NCBI GenBank assembly: GCA_034421515.1
Contig: DAOUKH010000033.1
Span: 1 to 21,541 of the forward strand
Source of the DNA: DAOUKH01 sp034421515
Lineage (GTDB): Bacteria > Chloroflexota > Dehalococcoidia > SHYB01
DNA: 21,541 nucleotides
Direction: 5' to 3'
The translations under genes were made by a program, and so were the position numbers. Shown here piece after piece: positions 1-6,575 of this stretch. Below the pieces are notes generated by a model. It searched no databases, had not been told where the DNA came from, and was given only the letters and a program-made list of their open reading frames with translations. Numbering within the stretch: the stretch's first letter is position 1; every line of letters begins with the position of its first letter.

Positions 1-18
1 CCAAGACCCCTGTCAAAG

Positions 19-64
19 TGTTACCTATGTCCCCGGTCTAACTGTCACCCATGTGCCCGGCCCT
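19..64. repeat. Imperfect direct repeat, two units of about 22 bp, possible mobile-element end
   Basis: Two copies of a motif of the form TGTYACCYATGTSCCCGG lie 24 bp apart, starting at 19 and 43. They match at roughly 18 of 22 positions. Tandem motifs of this style resemble the outer ends of some DDE-transposase insertion sequences, but no transposase is inside the window, so that reading is inference. The repeat lies at the extreme left edge and could continue beyond it. Confidence 0.4.
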
Positions 65-73
65 TCAGAGGGC

Positions 74-109
74 GCGCGCCGTCAGGCGCGCGAGCGCCCG
101 CAGGGCGCT
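74..109 (-). terminator. Two adjacent GC hairpins downstream of the SRAP gene
   Basis: Positions 74-80 and 85-91 form a 7-bp perfect stem with a 4-base loop. Positions 93-99 and 103-109 form a second 7-bp perfect stem with a 3-base loop. They begin 11 bases past the stop codon of the minus-strand SRAP gene, where an operon terminator would be expected. No run of T follows on the minus strand, so a classical intrinsic terminator is not shown. They may act with a factor or only protect the 3' end. Confidence 0.35.
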
Positions 110-119
110 GCTCTTTGCC

Positions 120-839
120 CTACAGGAGCGCCGACTGTTGGGGAGGCGGCTCGCCGGGAGCGATGCAGGACGGGTCGTCGTTCTTCACGGAGTTGACCGC
201 GGTGGAGACGGTGTAGCACTCCATGGAGTTGGCGGGGAGCGGCTTCAGGAAGGCGCGCAGGGCGGCGAAGTCGCGGGTGGCGGGGTCGAGCCAGGCATCC
301 TCGGCCTCTTCCGGCAGAATGACCGGCATCCGGTCGTGGACCGGGGCCATGAGCTCGTTGGGCGCGGTGGTGATGATGGCGCAGGAGTGGACGCGCTCGC
401 CGTCCGGGGCGCGCCACGACTCCCAGACTCCGGCGAAGGCAAAGAGGCCACCGCCCTTCAGGATGAAGCGCAGCGGGACCTTCACCGCGCCGCGACCCTC
501 GCCCGTCTTGCGCCACTCATAGAAGCCGTCGGCGGGGACGAGGCAGCGGCGGCGCTCGAAGGCGGCGGAGAACATCCGCGACGTCTCGATCTTGTCGTCG
601 CGGGCGTTGATCATGGGCGGGCCCTTCGGCCCCGTCTTCGACCAGAACGGGACGAGCCCCCAGCGCATGGCTTCTCCGTGGTTGCGGGCACCGGCATCGG
701 AGGCGCGGCGGCGGACGGCGACGACGGCATCCGTCGGGGCGATGTTGTAACGGCGCGAGACGGCGAGTTCCTGCTCGGAGAAGTCAAAGCGGCGCTGCAC
801 CTCGTCGAGGTCGGTGGTGAGGGTGAAGCGGCCGCACAT
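120..839 (-). CDS. SRAP-domain protein (YedK/HMCES family), abasic-site crosslinking
   Basis: 239 residues, full length for the SOS-response-associated peptidase (SRAP) family. Proteins of this family crosslink covalently to abasic sites in single-stranded DNA through the cysteine exposed after Met removal, shielding them from breakage. The key residues are visible: Cys2 in MCGRF, Asn78 in the NAR motif, Glu108 in GFYEW and His168 in HDRMPVIL. The start is set by the MCGR motif, because any longer frame would bury the catalytic cysteine. The ribosome binding site is weak. It is the last gene of an apparent uvrC - cupin - SRAP operon, starting 26 bases after the cupin stop, which suggests co-expression with excision repair. 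The function is confident from motifs; the link to damage induction is inference, as no operator was found. Confidence 0.93.
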   Translation of the reverse strand: MCGRFTLTTDLDEVQRRFDFSEQELAVSRRYNIAPTDAVVAVRRRASDAGARNHGEAMRWGLVPFWSKTGPKGPPMINARDDKIETSRMFSAAFERRRCLVPADGFYEWRKTGEGRGAVKVPLRFILKGGGLFAFAGVWESWRAPDGERVHSCAIITTAPNELMAPVHDRMPVILPEEAEDAWLDPATRDFAALRAFLKPLPANSMECYTVSTAVNSVKNDDPSCIAPGEPPPQQSALL

Positions 840-865
840 GGTGGCGTCTCGGCTTCGGGGCCGCG

Positions 866-1381
866 CTAGGCAGTCTCGGCGCTGATGAGGATGAAGGCCA
901 TGGTGCAGGGGGCCTCGGAGTTGTTGTGCCAGGCGTGGCCGGTGCCGCGCTGCACGACGCAATCGCCGGCGCGCAGGTGGACGACGCCGTCGTCGAGCAC
1001 CATGTCGATCTCGCCGTCGACGACAATGCCGTAGTCGATGGTGTTGGTAGTGTGGAAGCCGGCGCGGTCGGGGTCGTACTCGCCGCCGGTGCGGTCGAAG
1101 CGCCGCGCCATGTCGGCCTGGACCTCAGGCGTGATGCGCTCGTAGCCGCGCGGGGCGAAGGTGACGAGTCGGCAGACGGAGCCGCCCTTGGGCGGGACGA
1201 GGGCGCTGCCGGCGGGGTCGAGCTGGTCGGGGCGCACGAGGTCGGGCTTAGGGCCGGGCTCCTTCCACACCTCGCTGATGACGAGCGGGCCGAAGTCGAA
1301 GTGTGCGGCGGTGGGCTCGTCGATCATGACGCGGGAGCGGCCGTCCTCACCGTTCACGGTTACGACACGTCTGGCGCGCAT
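866..1381 (-). CDS. Single-domain cupin protein
   Basis: 171 residues. The C-terminal half is a cupin barrel: His110 in HTTNTIDYG, then GEIDMVLDDG (about 123-132) and GDCVVQRGTGHAWHN (139-153), the two conserved cupin motifs with metal-binding histidines and glutamate. The first 100 residues are an N-terminal extension of the type seen in small cupins of the BLL6423-like group, whose substrates are not settled. The ATG is preceded by AAGGAG at good distance. The gene starts 28 bases after the uvrC stop and ends 26 bases before the SRAP gene, so the three are probably one transcript. A metal-dependent enzyme or ligand-binding role is likely, but no substrate can be named from sequence. Confidence 0.85.
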   Translation of the reverse strand: MRARRVVTVNGEDGRSRVMIDEPTAAHFDFGPLVISEVWKEPGPKPDLVRPDQLDPAGSALVPPKGGSVCRLVTFAPRGYERITPEVQADMARRFDRTGGEYDPDRAGFHTTNTIDYGIVVDGEIDMVLDDGVVHLRAGDCVVQRGTGHAWHNNSEAPCTMAFILISAETA

Positions 1382-1409
1382 GGGGGGCTCCTTCTTCTTG
1401 CAGCTGGAG

Positions 1410-3278
1410 TTACAGGTCGAGCTTGACGCGCTCGGCGAGGCGGCGGGTCATGCCGGGGACGGCGGCGATCTCCTCGAGGGTGGCGTCGCGGACCGCCTGG
1501 ACGGAGCCGAAGCGCCGGAGGAGGGCCTTCTTGCGGCGGGGGCCGATGCCGCGGACGTCGTCCATCGCCGAGCGGACGCTCTTCTTCGAGCGCAGGTTGC
1601 GGTGGTAGGTGATGGCGAAGCGGTGGGCCTCGTCGCGCATGCGCTGGACGAGGTAGAGGGCCTGGGAGTGCCGGGGCAGGGCGATGGGCTCGGCCATCTC
1701 GGGGATGTGCACCAACTCTTCTTTCTTGGCGATGCTCGCGAGGGGCACGCCGCCGACGCCCGACTCCAAGAGGACCTCCAGGGCGGCGTTGAGGTGACCG
1801 CGCCCGCCGTCGATGAGCACGAGGTCGGGCATGACGCCCCATCCCTTGGCATCGGCGTCGGGCTCGGCGGCGCCGTTGGCGTCGGCGCGGCGCTTCCCGG
1901 CCCGCGAGAAGCGGCGGCGGAGCATCTCGCGCATCATGGCGTAGTCGTCGGTACCCTCGACGGTCTTGATCTTGAAGCGGCGGTAGCGGGAGGGGTTGGG
2001 GCGGCCCTCCTCGAAGACGACCATGCTGCCCACGGCGTTGGCGCCCTGGATGTTGGAGATGTCATAGGTCTCGATGCGGCGCGGCGGCGCGGGGAGGCTG
2101 AGGGCCTCTTCGAGCTCATCGAGGGCGGCGGAGACCTTCTCGGTGTCGGCGAGCCAGCGGGCGCGGCGCTGGTCGAGGCCCTCACGGGCGTTGCCGGCGA
2201 CGAGCTCGACGAGGCGGCGCTTGTCGCCGCGCAGGGGCTTGTGCAGCCGGACGCGTCGCCCGCGGCGCGACTCCAGCGCCTCAATGAGGGCCTCGCGCTC
2301 CGGCGGGTCGTGCTCGACGAGCACCTCGCCGGGGACGTGGGCGGCGGTGGGGTAATACTGGTTGGCGAACTCGCCGACGATAGTCGCGGGCGACTCGCCG
2401 CGCGCGCCGGCGAGGATGAAGTGGTCGCGGCCGGTGAGCTTGCCCTCGCGGATGAAGAAGACTTCGACCCACGCCTCGTCGTCGCTCTGGGCCACGGCGA
2501 TGACGTCCTGGTCCTTGGCGCCGACCGTCACCGCTTTCTGCTCCTGGGAGACCTTCTCGATGGCCCGGAGCTGATCGCGCAGCGAGGCGGCCCTCTCGAA
2601 CTTCAGATCCTCGGCAGCCTCGTGCATCTGGCGGGTGAGGGCGCGGAGCACGTCGTCGTGCTTGCCTTCGAGGAAGAGCATGACCTGGTCGATGACCTCG
2701 CCGTACTCCTCTTGCGAGGCGTAGCCGACGCAGGGCGCGACGCAGCGCTTGATGTGGTATTCGAGGCAGGGGCGGGGGTCGTCGCCGGTGATCTTCTTGG
2801 TGCAGGAACGGTAGGGGAAGAGGCGCTTGAGGAGGGCCATCGTCTTCCGCATGGAGCTGGCGCTGGCGAAGGGGCCGAAGTAGCGTGCGCCGTCGTTGAC
2901 GACCCGCCGGGTGATGTCGAGGCGGGGGAAGTCTTCGTTGAGGTCGATTTTGATGTAGGGGTAGTTCTTGTCGTCCTTCAGACGGACGTTGAAGCGGGGC
3001 TGGTGGCGCTTGATGAGGTTGTTTTCGAGAAGGAGGGCCTCGGCTTCGGAGTCGGTGACGATGTACTCGAAGTCCTCGACGCGGGGCATCATCTCGCCGA
3101 GCTTCATGGTGAGGGCGAAGGAGGCGTCGGCGTTGGAGCCAAAGTAGGAACGCAGCCGGCTGCGGAGGCTGGCGGCCTTGCCGACGTAGAGGACGGCGCC
3201 GGCGGCGTCCTTCATCAGGTAGACGCCGGGCTTCAGGGGAACGGCGGCAAGGAGCTGAGCGGCCCGCTGGGAGTCCAT
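1410..3278 (-). CDS. uvrC: UvrABC excinuclease subunit C
   Basis: 622 residues, complete. UvrC makes both incisions around a bulky DNA lesion in nucleotide excision repair. Domains in order: GIY-YIG nuclease (about 14-95, with GVY at 18-20 and YVG at 31-33); a four-cysteine cluster (Cys159, 171, 179, 183) matching the iron-sulfur region of UvrC; UVR helix pair for UvrB contact (about 208-245); RNase H-like 5' nuclease with Asp406 in YDISN, Asp490 in LIDGG and His552 in DEAHRFA; and tandem helix-hairpin-helix motifs (about 575-620). A short Ala/Asp-rich linker (about 462-480) interrupts the nuclease domain. The ATG lies only about 10 bases after an extended -10 box, so the message may be nearly leaderless. 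It heads the cupin and SRAP genes. Confidence 0.98.
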   Translation of the reverse strand: MDSQRAAQLLAAVPLKPGVYLMKDAAGAVLYVGKAASLRSRLRSYFGSNADASFALTMKLGEMMPRVEDFEYIVTDSEAEALLLENNLIKRHQPRFNVRLKDDKNYPYIKIDLNEDFPRLDITRRVVNDGARYFGPFASASSMRKTMALLKRLFPYRSCTKKITGDDPRPCLEYHIKRCVAPCVGYASQEEYGEVIDQVMLFLEGKHDDVLRALTRQMHEAAEDLKFERAASLRDQLRAIEKVSQEQKAVTVGAKDQDVIAVAQSDDEAWVEVFFIREGKLTGRDHFILAGARGESPATIVGEFANQYYPTAAHVPGEVLVEHDPPEREALIEALESRRGRRVRLHKPLRGDKRRLVELVAGNAREGLDQRRARWLADTEKVSAALDELEEALSLPAPPRRIETYDISNIQGANAVGSMVVFEEGRPNPSRYRRFKIKTVEGTDDYAMMREMLRRRFSRAGKRRADANGAAEPDADAKGWGVMPDLVLIDGGRGHLNAALEVLLESGVGGVPLASIAKKEELVHIPEMAEPIALPRHSQALYLVQRMRDEAHRFAITYHRNLRSKKSVRSAMDDVRGIGPRRKKALLRRFGSVQAVRDATLEEIAAVPGMTRRLAERVKLDL

Positions 3279-3287
3279 GACGACCCT

Positions 3288-3296
3288 ATCCTACCA
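3288..3296 (-). promoter_or_regulatory. Extended -10 promoter element for uvrC
   Basis: On the minus strand the sequence reads TGGTAGGAT, an extended -10 box (TGN plus TANNNT). No convincing -35 box lies 16-18 bases upstream, as is usual for extended -10 promoters. The predicted start of transcription is about 3281, only three or four bases before the uvrC ATG. Confidence 0.5.
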
Positions 3297-3348
3297 GCCG
3301 TGCGGGGGCGCTCAGTCTGCCCGGCAGGGGAGCGCGATCGACGGGCGG

Positions 3349-3708
3349 CTAGAGGACGAAGGCGAGTGCGACGAGCGCCGCCGCAAGCACGACTCCAGCC
3401 CTTGCCGTCGATCTGAGGTCGGACTGGAGGTAGGGCATGCGGAGGGCGACGCCGCGCCTGCCCGTGACCGGAGCGGCTTGGGCCACGGGGCGAGGCGCGG
3501 GGGCCTCCGCCTCCTGCGGCACGGCGAACTCGGGCAGGCTTTCGTCGGGGACCGGCGCGGGGGCGGGTCGGGGCGCGGGAGCGGCCCGCTCGGTGGGGGC
3601 CGTCTTCGACGGCGCTTCCGGCGCGCGGTAGACGGACGTCCTCGACGTCTTCTTCTTCCTGGAAAGCGCCGCCTGTCTTGCGGCCATCCGTTTCGACTTT
3701 CTCGGCAT
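3349..3708 (-). CDS. Small basic, Ala/Pro-rich protein with C-terminal membrane anchor
   Basis: 119 residues, no family recognised. The N-terminus (MPRKSKRMAARQ, then LSRKKK) is strongly basic. The middle (about 35-85) is low-complexity Ala/Pro/Glu with repeated APAPRP-like stretches. The last 18 residues (AGVVLAAALVALAFVL) form one hydrophobic segment ending at the C-terminus, as in a tail-anchored protein facing the cytoplasm. The start at 3708 was preferred over an upstream in-frame TTG at 3729 because the TTG falls within the -10 box. GAGGGA lies 8 bases before the chosen ATG. The basic N-terminus could bind nucleic acid or ribosomes, but that is only a guess. Confidence 0.7.
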   Translation of the reverse strand: MPRKSKRMAARQAALSRKKKTSRTSVYRAPEAPSKTAPTERAAPAPRPAPAPVPDESLPEFAVPQEAEAPAPRPVAQAAPVTGRRGVALRMPYLQSDLRSTARAGVVLAAALVALAFVL

Positions 3709-3728
3709 GCGATAAATCCCTCGCCCCA

Positions 3729-3758
3729 ATTATAGGGAGCGGGCCTCCGGGGCGGCAA
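3729..3758 (-). promoter_or_regulatory. Promoter of the tail-anchored protein gene
   Basis: On the minus strand: -35 TTGCCG (3753-3758), 18-base spacer, consensus -10 TATAAT (3729-3734). The predicted transcription start is near 3722, giving a leader of about 14 bases that contains the ribosome binding site. The -35 box lies in the short gap after the upstream kinase-like gene, so this small gene can be transcribed on its own. Confidence 0.7.
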
Positions 3759-3769
3759 GCGGCGGAGGG

Positions 3770-4489
3770 CTAGGCCTCGACGAGCTGGCGCTGGACCTCC
3801 TCGGCGGAGTCGACCACGATGCGGGCGGAGTGGGCGATGCCGAGACGGTCGGCGTTGAGGAACAGGTGGTACAGGTCGGGCTCTTCGGGTGGGACTTTGA
3901 AGAACTTCTTGTACCACTTGGCGCGGCTCTCCTCGAAGTCCTGGACGTATTTCTGCGCGTCCGACTCGGAGAGGCGCTCGCGCTGCATGATCTCGGCGAC
4001 GCGCGATTCGAGACTCGCGACCACGTAGACGTGCAGGGAGTTGGGCAGGTCATGGAGGATGATGTTGCTGCCGCGGCCGATCATGACCACGTTGCCGGTC
4101 TCGGACTCTTCTTCGATGACCGACTTGATCGCCTCAATGTAACGCTCGTCGTTGATGCGCTCGCGCTGGTTGTGGGCGGGCTCGGCGGCTTCGGCCATGG
4201 TGCGCGACATGAGGACCTCGATGCCGGTTGGGCCGAGGAAGGGGTCTCCCGCGGAGCCGGCCGCCGCCGACTTTTCGAGGAAGTTCTGGAAGAACTGGGC
4301 TAAGCGCTCGCGACCCCGGACGGCGCGCTCGTCCTTTTGGGCGATCTCCTGGATGGGCGCGCCGCTGCGCTGGGCCGCTTGGGAGATGATCTGGTTGTCT
4401 ACGTAGTCGGCGCCGAGCGCCCGGGCGACTTCGAGACCGATCTTCTTGATGGGGCTACCTTGACGTCCCGCGATCGTGACTACCGGCAT
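3770..4489 (-). CDS. Cytidylate kinase-like family protein with atypical P-loop
   Basis: 239 residues, matching the length and style of the cytidylate-kinase-like family (P-loop fold, Pfam Cytidylate_kin2 type). Supporting features are the N-terminal TIAGRQGS motif, an ALGADYVDNQII helix-strand, a central GNVVMIGRGSNIIL strand-turn, and a LHVYVVASLESRVAEIMQRE lid-like segment. The usual family P-loop reads roughly SRQxGSGGxxI. Here it is GRQGSPIKKI (8-17), with the second glycine pair replaced by Pro-Ile, so nucleotide binding may be altered or lost. The ATG has GGAGGAGG-like sequence just upstream. It is a separate gene, 195 bases from rpiB. The substrate is unknown; a true CMP kinase role should not be assumed. 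Confidence 0.8.
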   Translation of the reverse strand: MPVVTIAGRQGSPIKKIGLEVARALGADYVDNQIISQAAQRSGAPIQEIAQKDERAVRGRERLAQFFQNFLEKSAAAGSAGDPFLGPTGIEVLMSRTMAEAAEPAHNQRERINDERYIEAIKSVIEEESETGNVVMIGRGSNIILHDLPNSLHVYVVASLESRVAEIMQRERLSESDAQKYVQDFEESRAKWYKKFFKVPPEEPDLYHLFLNADRLGIAHSARIVVDSAEEVQRQLVEA

Positions 4490-4565
4490 GGGACCCTCCT
4501 CCCGTCGGGCGACTTACGCCGCCGCCAGCTTGTCTCGCATCGGTCAGCCTTTGGCCTCTAGGCCC

Positions 4566-4594
4566 TTGATAGCACAGCGGCGCATAAGCTACAA
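4566..4594 (-). promoter_or_regulatory. Candidate promoter for the cytidylate-kinase-like gene
   Basis: On the minus strand: TTGTAG (4589-4594), 17-base spacer, TATCAA (4566-4571). Both boxes are imperfect. A 5-bp inverted repeat, GGCCT-CT-AGGCC (4553-4564), sits at the predicted start point. The remaining part of the 195-base gap 4490-4684 shows no RNA gene or terminator that I can recognise. Confidence 0.4.
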
Positions 4595-4684
4595 GGGCGG
4601 GAAGGCGACGAATGTTTGCAGATAACGTCTCCGAAAGCCCATATTTCAGCGCATTTCGTCAGGGGTTATGTCAATTCGCGCAGA

Positions 4685-5146
4685 TTAGTCGCCGCCGTCG
4701 GCGTCGATGGCTTTGACCTTGTCGATATTGGCGCGCTCGGTCTCGTCGATTTCGGCGGCGAGCCAGGCGTCGATGATCTCCTCGGCGACGGTGGGGGCGG
4801 TCAGGCGCAGGCTCATGCAGAGGACGTTGGCATCGTTCCAGCGGCGGGCGCCGCGGGCGGTCTCGGCGTCGGCGCAGAGGGCGGCCCGAACACCGGGGAC
4901 TTTGTTGGCGGCAATGGAGACGCCGGTGCCGGTCCAGCAGAAGAGGAGGCCCTGATCGGCGTCGCCGCGGGCGACGCGGCCGCCGACCTCCGCCGCGACG
5001 TCGGGCCATTGCGGGCTGGACTCGCCGAGCGCCCCGAAGAGGTCCACGTGAAGGCCGCGGCGTTCAAGGGCGGCGACGACGTCATCAGTGAGCGTGGTGC
5101 GCTCGTCGCTGCCGACGGCGATGCTGGGGCGGCCGGGCGCGCTCAC
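4685..5146 (-). CDS. rpiB: RpiB/LacA/LacB-family sugar-phosphate isomerase, divergent
   Basis: 153 residues, normal length for RpiB, which interconverts ribose 5-phosphate and ribulose 5-phosphate in the pentose phosphate pathway. The core GLLFCWTGTGVSIAANK (66-82) and GVRAALCADAETARGAR carry the catalytic-type Cys70 and the phosphate-binding loop. Two usual histidines are changed: the DHAG motif reads DERT (14-17), and the NDANVL segment is preceded by Trp103 where E. coli-type enzymes have His. This puts the protein in a divergent branch whose substrate may differ. The start is a GTG with GCCGAGG upstream, 21 bases after the recombinase stop, so it is probably cotranscribed with xerD. Family membership is firm; exact reaction uncertain. 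Confidence 0.82.
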   Translation of the reverse strand: MSAPGRPSIAVGSDERTTLTDDVVAALERRGLHVDLFGALGESSPQWPDVAAEVGGRVARGDADQGLLFCWTGTGVSIAANKVPGVRAALCADAETARGARRWNDANVLCMSLRLTAPTVAEEIIDAWLAAEIDETERANIDKVKAIDADGGD

Positions 5147-5167
5147 GGCCCGGCCTCGGCGAGTGCG

Positions 5168-6067
5168 CTAGCTGGCGCGGGGGTGGGCCTTGGCGTACTC
5201 GTCGCGCACGTGATCGGAGGTGAGGTGGGTATAGACCTGCGTCGTGGAGATGTTGGCATGGCCGAGCAACTCCTGGACGTTCCTCAAGGGTGCGCCGCCG
5301 CGCAGCATATGCGTGGCGAAGCTGTGGCGCAAGACGTGGGGGGTGATGTGGGTCTCGATCCCGGCGCGCTCGGCGTAGTTCTTGAGGATGAGCCAGAAGC
5401 CCTGACGGGTGAGGCGCTGGCCGCGCCGGTTGAGGAAGAGGGCGCGCTCGTCGATCGTGCGGGCAAGGCGATTTCGACCGCTTTCCAGGTAGGTGGCAAG
5501 GCTCCTGAGGGCCTGCTGGTGGATGGGGAGGATGCGCTCTTTGGAACCCTTGCCCATGCAACGCACCATGCGCCCCTCGAGATTGACGTCCTCGACATTC
5601 AGCGACACGAGCTCGGTGACCCGCATGCCCGTCGCGTAGAGCAGCTGGAGGAGGGCCTCGTCGCGGACGGTCTCGGCGGCCCAGCCGCGGCGCCGGGGTT
5701 GGGCGAGGATCAGGTCGACCTCCTCCCTCGAAAGCACCTTGGGAAGGGGCCGGCCGATTTTCGGCGAGGAGAGCTGCTCGGAGGGGTCTTCCTTAACCGT
5801 GCCCTCGTCGACGAGGAAGCTGAAGAAGGACTTGAGGGCCGCGATCTTGCGGGCGATGGTCGTCGAAGCGTAGCCGCGGTCGCGGAGGCTGACGACGTAG
5901 TCGGAGAGCAGCGCGGGGGTGACACCGCGCCAGCCGGCGAAACCGGCCTTCGGCTCGGCGAACTCGCAGAGTTGGCTTAGATCGTTTTGGTAGGCTTGGC
6001 GGGTGTTGAGGGAGAACCCCTTTTCGGCGGTGAGGAATTCAAGATAGTCGCGAACCTGGTCCTGCAT
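5168..6067 (-). CDS. xerD: Tyrosine recombinase XerC/XerD type
   Basis: 299 residues, the standard length of XerD/XerC, which resolve chromosome dimers at dif sites. The N-terminal SAM-like core-binding domain (1-87) has DYLEFLTAEKGFSLNTRQAY, and the catalytic domain has all expected residues: Arg149 (GMRVTEL), Lys173 (GKGSKER), His244 and Arg247 (HVLRHSFATHML), His270 (LLGHANIST) and Tyr279. The numbering coincides almost exactly with E. coli XerD. The ATG has GGGAGGA upstream and the gene has its own near-consensus promoter. There is no nearby attachment site or phage gene, so this is the housekeeping enzyme rather than an element integrase. XerC and XerD cannot be separated from one sequence; D is favoured by length and residue spacing. 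Confidence 0.92.
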   Translation of the reverse strand: MQDQVRDYLEFLTAEKGFSLNTRQAYQNDLSQLCEFAEPKAGFAGWRGVTPALLSDYVVSLRDRGYASTTIARKIAALKSFFSFLVDEGTVKEDPSEQLSSPKIGRPLPKVLSREEVDLILAQPRRRGWAAETVRDEALLQLLYATGMRVTELVSLNVEDVNLEGRMVRCMGKGSKERILPIHQQALRSLATYLESGRNRLARTIDERALFLNRRGQRLTRQGFWLILKNYAERAGIETHITPHVLRHSFATHMLRGGAPLRNVQELLGHANISTTQVYTHLTSDHVRDEYAKAHPRAS

Positions 6068-6097
6068 CGAGTCCTCCCGCGCCGCCGCGCACTCACT

Positions 6098-6133
6098 TAA
6101 ACCAAGTTTAGAACTGTTTTAACATGAAGTCAA
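6098..6133 (-). promoter_or_regulatory. xerD promoter with inverted repeat over the -10 and start point
   Basis: On the minus strand: -35 TTGACT (6128-6133), 17-base spacer, -10 TAAACT (6105-6110), predicted start near 6098. The region 6097-6134 is a clear AT-rich island. TAAAC-TTG-GTTTA (6098-6110), a perfect 5-bp inverted repeat, covers the -10 box and the start point and could be an operator; that function is inference. Confidence 0.75.
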
Positions 6134-6256
6134 ATAGTCGGGGGCTTGAGGCTGAGTCGGCCCGTAGGTGGTTGGCGGGTGTTAGGGGGCCCCGCGGGCG
6201 CCCTCATCAAGTCTCTCCCAAAGGGAGCGAGGTTTAAGGCAGGGCTAGGCGCCGGG

Positions 6257-6288
6257 CAAAGAAGAACGCCCCCGGCCGGGGGCGTTCT
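6257..6288 (-). terminator. Strong intrinsic terminator after the zinc-ribbon gene
   Basis: Arms of 13 bp (6263-6275 and 6276-6288) form a perfect inverted repeat with no spacer, AGAACGCCCCCGG and its complement. In RNA the central GGCC would be the loop, leaving an 11-bp stem. On the minus strand the stem is followed by TCTTTG after GTTCT, a moderately T-rich tail. It lies 30 bases past the zinc-ribbon stop. On the plus strand no T-rich tail follows, which fixes the orientation. Confidence 0.85.
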
Positions 6289-6318
6289 CGTGACGCGCGG
6301 AGTGTTGACGGCGGCGGG

Positions 6319-6522
6319 CTAGCGGAACCTGCCCGCGTGGGCCATGCCGTTGCTGATCGGCTCGTTGATGTAGACGTCGCCGTTCCTGATCTTCAGGTTG
6401 TACCCGCAGTCGGGGTTGGTACACACCCAGGCCTTGTAATGGATCGCCGCGCCCTGACTTCCGAAATCGGAGAGCGGGACCAGATCGCCCAAGTCACATT
6501 TCTGACACTTCGGGAACTCCAT
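6319..6522 (-). CDS. Small zinc-ribbon protein
   Basis: 67 residues, no named family recognised. A zinc ribbon is clear: CQKC at 6-9 and CTNPDC about 26 residues later (CX2C...CX4C), spaced by a segment likely to form the ribbon strands. The tail IRNGDVYINEPISNGMAHAGRFR is polar. The ATG at 6522 was chosen because the predicted transcription start is near 6569 and GGGAGG lies about 11 bases upstream of it; a TTG further upstream at 6603 lies inside the -35 box and cannot be the start of this transcript. The gene is a single-gene unit with a strong promoter and a strong terminator, implying good expression. Nucleic-acid binding or a protein-docking role is possible but not shown. Confidence 0.8.
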   Translation of the reverse strand: MEFPKCQKCDLGDLVPLSDFGSQGAAIHYKAWVCTNPDCGYNLKIRNGDVYINEPISNGMAHAGRFR

Positions 6523-6575
6523 GAGGAACGCCACCTCCCAACCTTTTCGCGCTTTGGTGAATCGCGCGATGTGGG

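Noticed and set aside
1161..3416. Long plus-strand open frame of 751 codons opposite uvrC
   Set aside because: Antisense shadow of a GC-rich gene: Gly/Ala/Val/Asp-rich composition, no domain, and uvrC is certain on the other strand.
4490..4684. Possible small RNA gene in the 195-base gap
   Set aside because: No tRNA-like fold, terminator or conserved RNA motif was recognised; only a weak promoter for the next gene is visible.
4616..5980. Plus-strand open frame of 454 codons opposite rpiB and xerD
   Set aside because: It spans two real genes and their gap, has shadow-type composition and no ribosome binding site.
5168..6067. Tyrosine recombinase as integrase of a mobile island
   Set aside because: Length and all residue spacings match housekeeping Xer proteins, and no attachment repeats, tRNA or phage genes are nearby.
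6263..6288. AGAAC...GTTCT ends of the palindrome as a LexA-type SOS box
   Set aside because: Known Gram-positive-type boxes have a spacer of about 4 bases; here it is 16. Position after a stop codon and the T-rich tail fit a terminator.
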